Assembly (NCBI GenBank): GCA_963693315.1
Contig: OY856186.1
Location: 461,101,858 to 461,165,857 of the forward strand
Direction: 5' to 3'
Source of the DNA: Diogma glabrata
Taxonomy: Eukaryota; Arthropoda; Insecta; Diptera; Cylindrotomidae
Length of the DNA stretch: 64,000 bases
Shown in pieces: positions 1-8,289 of the stretch. Below the pieces are notes generated by a model. That model did not search any database, was not told where the DNA came from, and was given only the letters and a program-made list of their open reading frames with translations. The position numbers were made by a program, and so were the translations under genes. How positions within the stretch are numbered: the stretch's first letter is position 1; every line of letters begins with the position of its first letter.

Positions 1-668
1 AATTTACGTGGTAGTGTTGTCAACAAAAACACTTGTTTTGATTTACAGCTGGCATATTTAAACTCTTTTTTTAGGTTCATAAGCCATGATGTATATTCAC
101 ATTCCTCGTTTGGTGATAACACTTTAACTGAATCTACTTGAAATATTCTTTGACTTATTGCCGATGTGACACTTGCAATTTTTTTATAACTTCCTGTTGT
201 AATATGATTTTGTTTGATAGGAGATTCGGCTAACCTTCGAAGAACATTGTTAATATCTTCTAAAATGTCATTAAGTATTTCAGGAACTGGTGGAGATATA
301 GTATCAACCGAAACTGGTGATGGATCTAAAGATGCTGGAGGTATTTGAATATTTTCGTTCGTTGGAACATTTTCAACAGCCTGATTTATAGAAATAATTT
401 CACTATCGATAGTTTCCGAACATGAAAGCTGCTGTATAGAAAATATTAGTTGCATATGAATTTTTATTCATTTTAATAAAATAATTAAATTTACCTTATT
501 TTTATAGATATAAGTGCAACATGTTTCACATATAAACTGGTCATCACGCAAAGTAAAATTTAGGGTCGCAGCTTTTTGAATAACAGCTGGTGTGACCAGT
601 TTCACATTTTTTGATGTCCGCTGATGATTTTTGAGACCGTACAAGTTACAGCACAATTTGAAAGGCAT
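1..668 (-). CDS. transposase-like protein, first two exons, runs off left edge
   Basis: Two exons read on the minus strand. Exon 1 (668-495) is 58 codons from an ATG and carries paired cysteines (CCNLYG near the start, ICETCC near the end), so it may bind zinc. A 63-bp intron (494-432) has a GT donor (AAG|GTAAAT) and AG acceptor (CTATACAG). The exon 1 end and exon 2 start are both in phase 0, and exon 2 (431-1) stays open for 143 codons to the window edge. The exon 2 end reads EYTSWLMNLKKEFKYASC and then VFLLTTLPRK. This resembles the stretch NNLKSKF...LRILTLAPLSW in the gene at 42237-43412, just before its helix-turn-helix-like segment. I infer it is the N-terminal part of a related transposon-derived protein. 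Catalytic domains would lie outside the window, so the function is unproven. A spliced host gene of similar ancestry is the main alternative. Confidence 0.5.
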
Positions 669-1411
669 TTCTATTATTATCTTTTCTAAACGTTATGTCT
701 TCTAAATATTTTGGAATATAATTGATTATAAGGCAATCCAATCAATATATATATACCCTTGAAATAGTTTTGACATAGGTAGAATCAGGTAAAATTAGGT
801 AGGTACAATTTAATATATTTTGATTGGATGCAAGTATAATTTGGTCAAAAACCGTTTGTGGGCGTCATTAGAAATTTTAAATGTTAAAATTATGAGCCTC
901 TAATGAGATTTTAATTAGTAAAAAGGGGCTGAATAGACATTTTTTAAAATGAATAAACATTTTACACACCCTTTTAATAATTTAAATTTCTTTATTTTAC
1001 CACTTAACTTAAATTAATTTTTAATAAGTTTTTAACCATTTAACCGCACAGAAAATGGTTCAAATTTATTGCAGGTGTTAAAATATGAAATGTTTAATTT
1101 ATTAGATCCACATTTAGTACAGGATTATTAACTTAATAAAAAAACACATGTGAATTTTTCATATACCAAACTTTAAAAAATCGTAAGAAAAAATCCATAT
1201 TGAATTGCTGACTTTTTATTTCTCAATTTCATAGCTGCATATGTTTACTTTAAAATTTGTGAAAAACAAAAAAAAAAGCCTACTTTTTGAGATATGAGCT
1301 TTGAAGTAAACCAAGGTTTTACGCGCCGCCTAGCGGAAAAGAGAAAAGTTATTAATTTTAAACTTACTTATTTCAATTATTCAATTATTTTCCTTTTTAC
1401 TTGCAAAAATA
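669..1411. other. AT-rich spacer, no gene seen
   Basis: No open frame with coding character. It lies upstream of the minus-strand gene at 1-668, so its left end may hold that gene's promoter, but I see no definite motif. The last five bases (AAATA, 1407-1411) are the left target duplication of the copia element. Confidence 0.6.
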
Positions 1412-1545
1412 TGTTGAAGTAATTATTGTGTTCTATATTAAAATATCAAGTTATCCTTTCCTTTGATATTTTAACATATTGTTTATTGTATTTTTTCATT
1501 CTATTAAAAATCTTTCTATCAGACAGTCGTCTTTTAAATCTAATT
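1412..1545 (+). repeat. copia 5' LTR
   Basis: Starts TGTTGAAGTAATT and ends AAATCTAATT, immediately before the primer-binding site. The 134-bp length is short for the family. The 3' terminus is TT rather than the usual CA; the boundary is fixed by the primer site on this side and by the AAATA duplication after the 3' LTR. It should carry promoter and polyadenylation signals, but I cannot place them. Confidence 0.93.
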
Positions 1546-1559
1546 GGTTATGGGCCCAG
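1546..1559 (+). promoter_or_regulatory. primer-binding site, initiator tRNA-Met half-molecule
   Basis: GGTTATGGGCCCAG is the complement of CTGGGCCCATAACC, the anticodon-stem/loop region of eukaryotic initiator tRNA-Met. Drosophila copia is known to prime from an internally cleaved tRNA-iMet instead of an intact 3' end, and this site matches that mode. It abuts the LTR with no spacer. Confidence 0.85.
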
Positions 1560-1630
1560 GCACGAGTAGGTGCACTGTTTAGATTAGAATAAATATTTTG
1601 AAAGATTTTTAAGCCGCTAAACTATAAGAA

Positions 1631-4600
1631 ATGGATTTAGCAAAGCATATCAAACCATTGAAGGATGAGTCAGATTGGCCAATTTGGAAGAGGAAAATTA
1701 GGGACCTGCTTGACTATCACGATGGAGCGTTAGATGTAATAGATGGGAAGTTACAAAAACCAGAACCGCTAGGAGCTGATGCTACGGCAGCACAATTAAA
1801 GGGTTTTAAAGAAAAGGCCGATTTCTACCGTAAGGCTAATAGCTATGCGAAGTCTTTGATAACAACCACTATTACTGACGAGGTTTATCAAAAAGTAATG
1901 GACAAAGATACCGCATGTGAGACTTGGGAAGCGTTGAAAAAGCAGTTTGAAGCCACTTCAAAGGATCAACTTTTCAAAATCTGCACAGATTTCTTTGCTT
2001 TTTGTTGGGTGCCAGGTCAGGATGTTTCGACACACATTGCTATTTTAAGGAGATTGTGGGTTGAATTGAACAGCGGACTTAAGGCAAAAGATGAGAATGA
2101 ATTACCCGATCTTATGTTAGTCTGCAAAACCTTGCACATTTTACCAAGCAGTTATGAAATGTTTCGCTCAAGCTGGATGATGTTATCAAAAGATAATGAA
2201 CCGACTTTTGATGAGTTAACTATGCAGCTTTCTACGTTCGAAAGAAACTTCAAACGAAATGACAGTGAGAAATTAGCTCAAGAGGCGCTAGTAGTAAGAC
2301 CAGTGAAAAAGAGGCAAGAGGGTACATCTAAGAATAATAGCAAGTCCAAGAAAGATGACTGTTGTAATTATTGCAAGAAAAGAGGTCATTGGGTCAATGA
2401 GTGCAGGAAATGGATATCTGATGGAAGACCAAACAAGAACATATCTTCAGGTAGCGTTCAGAGCAATGTAACTGATACTAACATGTCTCTTGTAACAATT
2501 TGCAATGAGGTGAATCTGGCTGAGTCTAATTCTACAGACTGGTGGATTGACAACGGAGCAACAAGGCACATTACTAAATGTCCGGACTGGTTTGTGAATT
2601 TTCAAGTTTTCAACAAACCAAGTAGTATCAAAGCAGCTGGAAGAGAAACTCTCGAGGCAATTGGAACAGGTTCAATTGTGATTATAAATCAGAACGGTGA
2701 GACGTTTACCCTAGAAGATGTGTGGTATGTTCCAGATATTTCACGCAATTTGTTTTCTGTGCTGGCTGCTCAAGATAGAAATCCTAAGAGCCTATTTAGG
2801 TCTACTCCTACAAAGTGTTGGCTGGATGTTGATGATAAAACAGTGTTATACGGGGTCCGAGAAGTTTCTGGGTCTTTGTTCAAGGCAGTCTTTAAGCCGA
2901 TGCGTTCCGAACGTTCTGAAGTAAACGTAGCTGTTGCAGATCAGTCGACATTACAACTATATCATGAAAGATGGGGTCATCAAGACAAACGTCATGTCAA
3001 AGAAAAGTTGCAGATTGAACTAGGCATAAACGTTAAGCTGGACAGAGGTATTTGTGAACCATGTATTTACGGAAAATCCCATAGGCTGCCTTTTGGTACA
3101 AGAAAAAAGGTATGTAGTCCTGGAGAACTAATGTCAACTGATGTTTGTGGGCCCTTTGCCGAATCATTCAAGAAGGCACGATATTTAGTAGTGTTCAAAG
3201 ATAGTTACACAAAATTTCGATATGGCTTCATTATTAAAGAAAAGTCCGATGTTAAACTTGTTTTGAAGCAGATGCTAGCTCATGCTAAGATGCAAGGTCA
3301 CTCCATAAAAGAATTATTGAGTGATAATGGTGGTGAGTTCGATAATGCTGATGTCAAAGAAATTTTGCAGAAAAATGGAATCACTCAGAGGCTGACAGCG
3401 CCATATACTCCTGAGCAAAATGGTGGAAGTGAGAGAGACAACCGCACTATTGTAGAAATGGCTCGAACTTTTAAGTATTCAAATGCAAAAGCTAAATTTC
3501 CGGAAGCAATTTGGGCAGAGCTTGTCAATTCAGCTATTTATGTTCTGAATAGAACTGCCAAGTCTTCAGTTGAAGGTATTAGTCCCTTTGAATCCTGGAT
3601 GGGTAAGAAGCCAAGAATTAAGCATTTGCGCATCATTGGTTCTGTCTGTTACATTCACGTACCAAAGCAAAAACGAAAAAAGATGGACCAAAAGGCTGTG
3701 AAAGGTTTTCTTGTTGGATACGATGGGGATGAGCGCTACCGAATTTATGTGAAGGCCGAGAACAAAGTCATATTATCGAGAGATGTGCAGTTCCACGAGC
3801 AAATTCTGGATTGTGAAGACAAACTTGTGCTACCATTTCAAAGCTATGAACCAGAGAGTGTGTTTCCTGAAGAAGAAACTCCAGATAAAGACACAACGCT
3901 TACTGATGACCGAAGTGATGATGACAATGAAACTGGATTGGACTCTGAAGTAGAAAGCGAGGAAGAGTCGCCAAAGCCAAATCTGAGAGATCGTACTAAT
4001 TTGAAAATGCCAGAACGTCTTAATTCATATGTTTTTTCTGCAGAAGAATTTGTCAGTGAAATAGACAATCCTGAAAGTTTTCAAGATGCAATTAGCAGCA
4101 AGCAAAGTAGTAGCTGGCAAGAGGCCATGTGCAGGGAAATTTCTTCACTTAATGAAAACCAAACTTGGAATCTGACATTCTTGCCGAAAGGAGCTAAAGC
4201 TATTCCATGTAAGTGGGTTTTTCGTTTAAAAACTAATCCTGATGGCAGCATAGATAAGTATAAAGCTAGACTCGTCATAAAAGGTTTTAGTCAACGACAA
4301 GGCATTGACTACAATCAAACATTTAGTCCAGTAGCGAAGATGGCAACTGTCCGATCCATTTTAAGTATTGCAGCAAGTGAGCAGATGCATGTCATGCAAT
4401 TTGATGTATCTACAGCGTTTTTGTATGGAGAGCTTGATGAGGTAATTTACATGAAGCAACCAGAAGGATTTGAAGATGGCAGCCATAAAGTTTGTCAGCT
4501 GAAGCGAAGTTTGTACGGACTTAAGCAGGCTCCTAGGTGCTGGAACAAACGTTTTGGATGTTTTCTTTCGAAATTAGGATTTAGAGCTAGCAAGGCTGAT

Positions 4601-5587
4601 CCATGTTTGTATATTCGTGAGAAAAACGGAAAGAAGCTAATTTTGGTGCTTTATGTTGATGATGGGCTAGTAGCAGCAAATAATCTGACAGATTTAGAAG
4701 TTTTCATGGAGGAGCTTAAATCTGAGTTCAAGATTGTCTCGAAGAAAGCTGACTATTTTTTGGGTCTTGAAATCGAGGTGGCAGATACGCATATCAAAAT
4801 AAGTCAAAGGTCGTATGCCGAGAAAATCATGGAACGATTTAATTTTTCTGATTGCAAACCGATTTCAACACCAATTCTCAAGGGAATAGTTGATGAGAAG
4901 GATAGTAAGGCTCACAAATTTCCGTATAGACAAGCTGTTGGAGCATTGATGTATCTTATGCTTGGTACTAGACCTGATCTGGCTTACAGCGTTGGGTATA
5001 TTTCTAGATTCCTGGAGAATCCATCAATGGAAGATGTTTCTCGTGTCAAGAGAGTTTTCCGGTACATTAAGGGCACCTTAGATCTTGGTTTAGTTTTCAA
5101 GTCTGGCGAAAACTTAGGTGTTCTGGAGTGTTTCAGTGATGCTGATTTTGGTGGTTGCATGAAGACTGGTAGATCAACTTCTGGTGTGGTTGTGAAGTAC
5201 GCAGGCGGTGCAATTTCGTGGCTTAGTCAAAGACAAGCAATGGTGGCTACATCAACTACAGAGGCCGAAATTGTTGCAGCGAACGAAGCTACAAAGGAAG
5301 TAATTTGGTTAAGCAGATTATTTTCGGAACTGGTAGAGCTGATGCAGATTCCTGTTCTACAAGTTGATAACTCAGCAGCTGTAAGATTAGCTCAAAATCC
5401 AGAGTTTCATCGTAGAACAAAACACATAGCCATCAAACATTTTTTCATCCGAGAGAAGGTCATAGAAGGTGTAATGGATATTAAACAAATATCTACTGAT
5501 GAGCAACTAGCAGACATCATGACGAAAGCATTACCCAGAGGACGTATCAAGGCGATTTGTGACGAGATGGGACTTCTCACACAATAA
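1631..5587 (+). CDS. copia gag-pol polyprotein, 1318 aa
   Basis: Single ORF for capsid, protease, integrase, reverse transcriptase and RNase H. Visible in order: a copia-type gag region; a CCHC zinc knuckle at about residues 243-257 (CCNYCKKRGHWVNEC); protease motif WWIDNGAT at about 304; the integrase zinc region (HERWGH ... CEPCIYGKSH) at about 444-485; integrase acidic residues in STDVCGPF (about 501), LSDNGGEF (about 564) and QNGGSER (about 600); reverse transcriptase motifs FDVSTAFLYGELDE (about 925) and LYVDDG (about 1007); RNase H with FSDADFGG (about 1168), STTEAE and QVDNSAA. The stop at 5585-5587 lies 10 bp before the 3' LTR. No frameshift separates gag from pol, as in copia, which controls the gag:pol ratio by splicing. 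The protease has Asp-Asn-Gly where the family has Asp-Ser/Thr-Gly. The ATG at 1631 is the first in frame and leaves an 85-bp leader after the LTR. Confidence 0.96.
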   Translation: MDLAKHIKPLKDESDWPIWKRKIRDLLDYHDGALDVIDGKLQKPEPLGADATAAQLKGFKEKADFYRKANSYAKSLITTTITDEVYQKVMDKDTACETWEALKKQFEATSKDQLFKICTDFFAFCWVPGQDVSTHIAILRRLWVELNSGLKAKDENELPDLMLVCKTLHILPSSYEMFRSSWMMLSKDNEPTFDELTMQLSTFERNFKRNDSEKLAQEALVVRPVKKRQEGTSKNNSKSKKDDCCNYCKKRGHWVNECRKWISDGRPNKNISSGSVQSNVTDTNMSLVTICNEVNLAESNSTDWWIDNGATRHITKCPDWFVNFQVFNKPSSIKAAGRETLEAIGTGSIVIINQNGETFTLEDVWYVPDISRNLFSVLAAQDRNPKSLFRSTPTKCWLDVDDKTVLYGVREVSGSLFKAVFKPMRSERSEVNVAVADQSTLQLYHERWGHQDKRHVKEKLQIELGINVKLDRGICEPCIYGKSHRLPFGTRKKVCSPGELMSTDVCGPFAESFKKARYLVVFKDSYTKFRYGFIIKEKSDVKLVLKQMLAHAKMQGHSIKELLSDNGGEFDNADVKEILQKNGITQRLTAPYTPEQNGGSERDNRTIVEMARTFKYSNAKAKFPEAIWAELVNSAIYVLNRTAKSSVEGISPFESWMGKKPRIKHLRIIGSVCYIHVPKQKRKKMDQKAVKGFLVGYDGDERYRIYVKAENKVILSRDVQFHEQILDCEDKLVLPFQSYEPESVFPEEETPDKDTTLTDDRSDDDNETGLDSEVESEEESPKPNLRDRTNLKMPERLNSYVFSAEEFVSEIDNPESFQDAISSKQSSSWQEAMCREISSLNENQTWNLTFLPKGAKAIPCKWVFRLKTNPDGSIDKYKARLVIKGFSQRQGIDYNQTFSPVAKMATVRSILSIAASEQMHVMQFDVSTAFLYGELDEVIYMKQPEGFEDGSHKVCQLKRSLYGLKQAPRCWNKRFGCFLSKLGFRASKADPCLYIREKNGKKLILVLYVDDGLVAANNLTDLEVFMEELKSEFKIVSKKADYFLGLEIEVADTHIKISQRSYAEKIMERFNFSDCKPISTPILKGIVDEKDSKAHKFPYRQAVGALMYLMLGTRPDLAYSVGYISRFLENPSMEDVSRVKRVFRYIKGTLDLGLVFKSGENLGVLECFSDADFGGCMKTGRSTSGVVVKYAGGAISWLSQRQAMVATSTTEAEIVAANEATKEVIWLSRLFSELVELMQIPVLQVDNSAAVRLAQNPEFHRRTKHIAIKHFFIREKVIEGVMDIKQISTDEQLADIMTKALPRGRIKAICDEMGLLTQ

Positions 5588-5589
5588 TC

Positions 5590-5731
5590 AGAGGAAGTGT
5601 TGAAGTAATTATTGTGTTCTATATTAAAATATCAAGTTATCCTTTCCTTTGATATTTTAACATATTGTTTATTGTATTTTTTCATTCTATTAAAAATCTT
5701 TCTATCAGACAGTCGTCTTTTAAATCTAATT
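5590..5731 (+). repeat. copia polypurine tract (5590-5597) and 3' LTR (5598-5731)
   Basis: The purine run AGAGGAAG sits directly before the LTR and is the expected plus-strand primer. The LTR matches the 5' copy over all 134 bp by eye. The target duplication AAATA follows at 5732-5736. Confidence 0.92.
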
Positions 5732-5736
5732 AAATA

Positions 5737-6980
5737 TACGTAAGTCGGATGAAATTTTTGGCACCTATTCACAAAACATTGCCACCATTACCAAAAACTA
5801 CGTGAAAAAGCCTCAAAATTCAACCGCGCATAACTCCGATTCAGAGTACTCAAAAAATAAAAGCAGAAATTACTTTTTTCCTTTTGTCAATGCCAACAAT
5901 ATATCAAAATTTCAGATTTTTTAAAAATCAAAAATTTAAAAATCAACAAAAACATGTACGTTTTCAAAATAATAGCCCTTTGATAAAAGGCATATTAAGG
6001 GGTAGTAAAATAAGGGAGGTCGACCACCAACTTTTTATGACCGACGAATGATCCTATAGGGTATAAATAACACGTTACAAAAGAAAATTTTCGATTTAAA
6101 AATGTAGTTTACATTATATTTAATTCTCCTCGTTACAGACCGTTCTAATTATATTATCTTGTGTTCCATTTTCAAAACTTTTTCCTGTACGATGAATTCG
6201 TATTTGATTTGGATGCGGAATATTCGAATCGCTCTCTAAGAAATCCGTCAGCTTTTACATACATTCAATAAAATACATTCAATTACATTCAAGTTCAGAC
6301 TTTGTATCATTTTAGAAACAACAATAATTTTGGAGAGAAGATCGTTTCACAAAATTAAACTGCAAAGATATTTAAAGCAGCATTATTTTCGCTAAACATT
6401 TTGCTCCAAATTGTGTTATATAGTTTTGCGTGTCTGGTCTAAAGGAATTTCAATTACAGTGTTTCAAAATTCTACGGTTTAAAATCTAAGAGGTCTTACA
6501 GCTGATTTTCAGTTTTCCCAACAAGTTTCATTGCTGCCCTTAAACTAAGCTTTCCATTTGCTGCCTAAAAAGATCAAAACGACACGACAAACGAATTTCG
6601 AAAAATATGCGTATATGTAGTTGAAAAAAATTAAGAGTTTCTCCAGAAGATGACGCCGCATAATTTATAACAATAATTTATAGAAAAAGGAAAACTGCTG
6701 AAAAAGGAAAACTGCATATAAAATTGAGAGTACTGTTGGGTGAATAGAGTTCATTCGACAGCTCCCGTATGATATCACCTTGGCTGGTAATATCTCACTG
6801 CTATTGCCAGTGGTATCTAATATTTCACGTTGAATCGTATGCCAATAGCAGCGACAAGCGTACAGCTGTCACGCCCGTAGATCAAATATTTAAACAAATA
6901 TACAAAAATAAATTGTTGTTTTTTATATAGAAAAATAAATTTTATTTCATACTGATATCTAAAACGACACTTTTCGGATT
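5737..6980. other. AT-rich spacer, no gene seen
   Basis: No coding frame of note. A slightly GC-richer stretch at about 6750-6880 (bounded by GACAGCTCCCG and TACAGCTGTCA, with CTATTGCCAGTGG and GCCAATAGCAG inside) looks like a degenerate inverted-repeat element, but no target duplication was found. Confidence 0.45.
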
Positions 6981-6982
6981 AT

Positions 6983-7140
6983 TTATGGTACAAAAAGTTG
7001 AACTTTAATGTCCTAGGACTTTATAGAATTTTATAAAGTCCTAGGACGTTAAAGTTCAACTTTTTGTACCATAAACGTTGAACTTTAACGTCCTAGAACT
7101 TTATAAAATTTTATAAAGTCCTAAGACGTTAAAGTTCAAC
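6983..7140. repeat. two adjacent long hairpins built from one sequence
   Basis: The first hairpin pairs 6983-7026 with 7031-7074 (arms TTATGGTACAAAAAGTTGAA...). The second pairs the two halves of 7078-7140 (GTTGAACTTTAACGTCC...). Both are built on the same AGTTGAACTTTAA[C/T]GTCCTAG unit, so four copies alternate in orientation. This is typical of a foldback/MITE core or a hairpin duplicated during replication. No coding capacity. Confidence 0.85.
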
Positions 7141-7384
7141 TTTTTGAGCAAAATTTAAAACTCATTTCTTTTTATTTTAATAAATTTCTAGTATGAAATA
7201 AAATTTTGTATTTACCTCAAACGAAAAGTGTTTTTAAAGGTACTCACTAGTAATTTCGTAAGCAACTAGCTCGTACTTTAAAGTTTCACTTTTCGTTCTA
7301 GATAAATAAATAACTTAATTTGCCTTAAAATTTATTAAAAACCATAACGAAAAAGTAATCGAATTTAAAACAAAACTAAAATTT

Positions 7385-7447
7385 GGCGTCTTTTGTGTTG
7401 GCGCCGGGTGCGGTCGCTCCATTGCATCCATGGTAGATCCGGCCCTG
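7385..7447. repeat. hAT-like terminus (solitary end)
   Basis: Read on the minus strand from 7447 it starts CAGGGCCGGATCTACCATGG, then continues CACCCGGCGCC. CAGGG starts and a GC-rich inner end are common in hAT ends. No partner end was found, so this is probably a relic. Confidence 0.35.
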
Positions 7448-7469
7448 ATTAGATGTTAAATTGTATTGT

Positions 7470-7600
7470 TATAGAGTTTGTAGGAGTGAATAAGTTTATC
7501 GAAGATGCAATGCAATTAAGGATGAAGGGAACTAAAACAGGTTCATTTAAGAATGTTTAGTACTTAAATAGTATTCTAAGTTCGATTCGGGTAGTTATAG
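7470..7600 (+). repeat. dispersed repeat D, copy 1
   Basis: Contains AGTTTGTAGGAGTGAATAAG, GCAATTAAGGATGAAGGGAA, CTAAAACAGGTTCATT and TCGATTCGGGTA. The same ordered blocks occur at 14225-14330 (+) and 46405-46570 (-). No ORF, so a non-autonomous element. Confidence 0.7.
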
Positions 7601-7611
7601 TAAAATTGTTG

Positions 7612-7745
7612 CGAGATGTGGATAGACGAGTGGTTAGTCAGACTGACTGAGACTCGCAGGTCCCAGGTTCCAAGATGAACCAATCCTCGGACAGAGCAAA
7701 ACCTTCAAATCAATCTTTACCAATAAACTGAATAGTTTTAGGGAA
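7612..7745 (+). repeat. tRNA-derived SINE-like head
   Basis: TAGACGAGTGGTTAG (from 7623) resembles the RNA polymerase III A box with its following D-loop bases, and GGTTCCAAGAT (7666-7676) resembles a B box about 43 bp downstream. The intervening ACTCGCAGGTCCCA also fits a tRNA-like body. It directly follows repeat D copy 1 and may be part of one composite element. It cannot fold as a normal tRNA by eye, and no poly(A)-type tail is clear. Confidence 0.35.
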
Positions 7746-8031
7746 TTACAATGTTTAGGTAGTTTTTGATGGCCAATTAAGTTTGGCATAATGTGTTTAA
7801 CATTCTACATTCCAGTTCATGAAAAAAGTTACTTTTTTTAAGAAGAAAAATGAGAACTAGGCATTTGGCTGTAAATTTAATTAGCTCACGCTGCAGATCT
7901 TAAAACAATTGATGTAAATAAAGGGTTTAATCAATTCATTCGGTCTAAACCTATTGTTGTTTGGACGGTTTTTTGCGTTCCCGAATCGAAATTTAACTTC
8001 TCTTTAAAATCTACAGATTTTACTTTTTAGA
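7746..8031. other. spacer, nothing recognised
   Basis: AT-rich sequence between the SINE-like repeat and the hAT element. Its last bases flow into the hAT target duplication (8032-8039). Confidence 0.5.
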
Positions 8032-8289
8032 ATTTAGAGCAGGCATGTCAAACTCATTTCGGTACTCGGGCCAAATTTTTTGAAAATTGTTTTCCAAATC
8101 CTTAAGCGGGCCACACTGAATTTGGTTTTTTTTAAAAATTTTAAATTTGTGGGTTGATTGAATATAATCGACCATAAAGAAAACAAAACAAACATTTTAT
8201 ATAGTAATTCATTAATTCTCATAGAAATATATTTATTAATTCTTTTAATTCAGGATTTTTTGGTTGATAGAATGCACAGCTTTTCATTT

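Larger units (their letters stand above)
1412..5731 (+). mobile_element. complete Ty1/copia LTR retrotransposon
   Basis: A 4320-bp element with two 134-bp LTRs that look identical base for base, a primer-binding site, one uninterrupted gag-pol ORF and a purine-rich tract before the 3' LTR. It is flanked by a 5-bp duplication, AAATA (1407-1411 and 5732-5736). Identical LTRs and an open ORF point to a recent insertion and possible competence for movement. It copies itself through RNA and inserts with its own integrase. Confidence 0.95.

Noticed and set aside
7612..7690. A functional tRNA gene
   Set aside because: A- and B-box-like motifs are present, but the B box departs from GGTTCGA and no acceptor stem or cloverleaf is evident.
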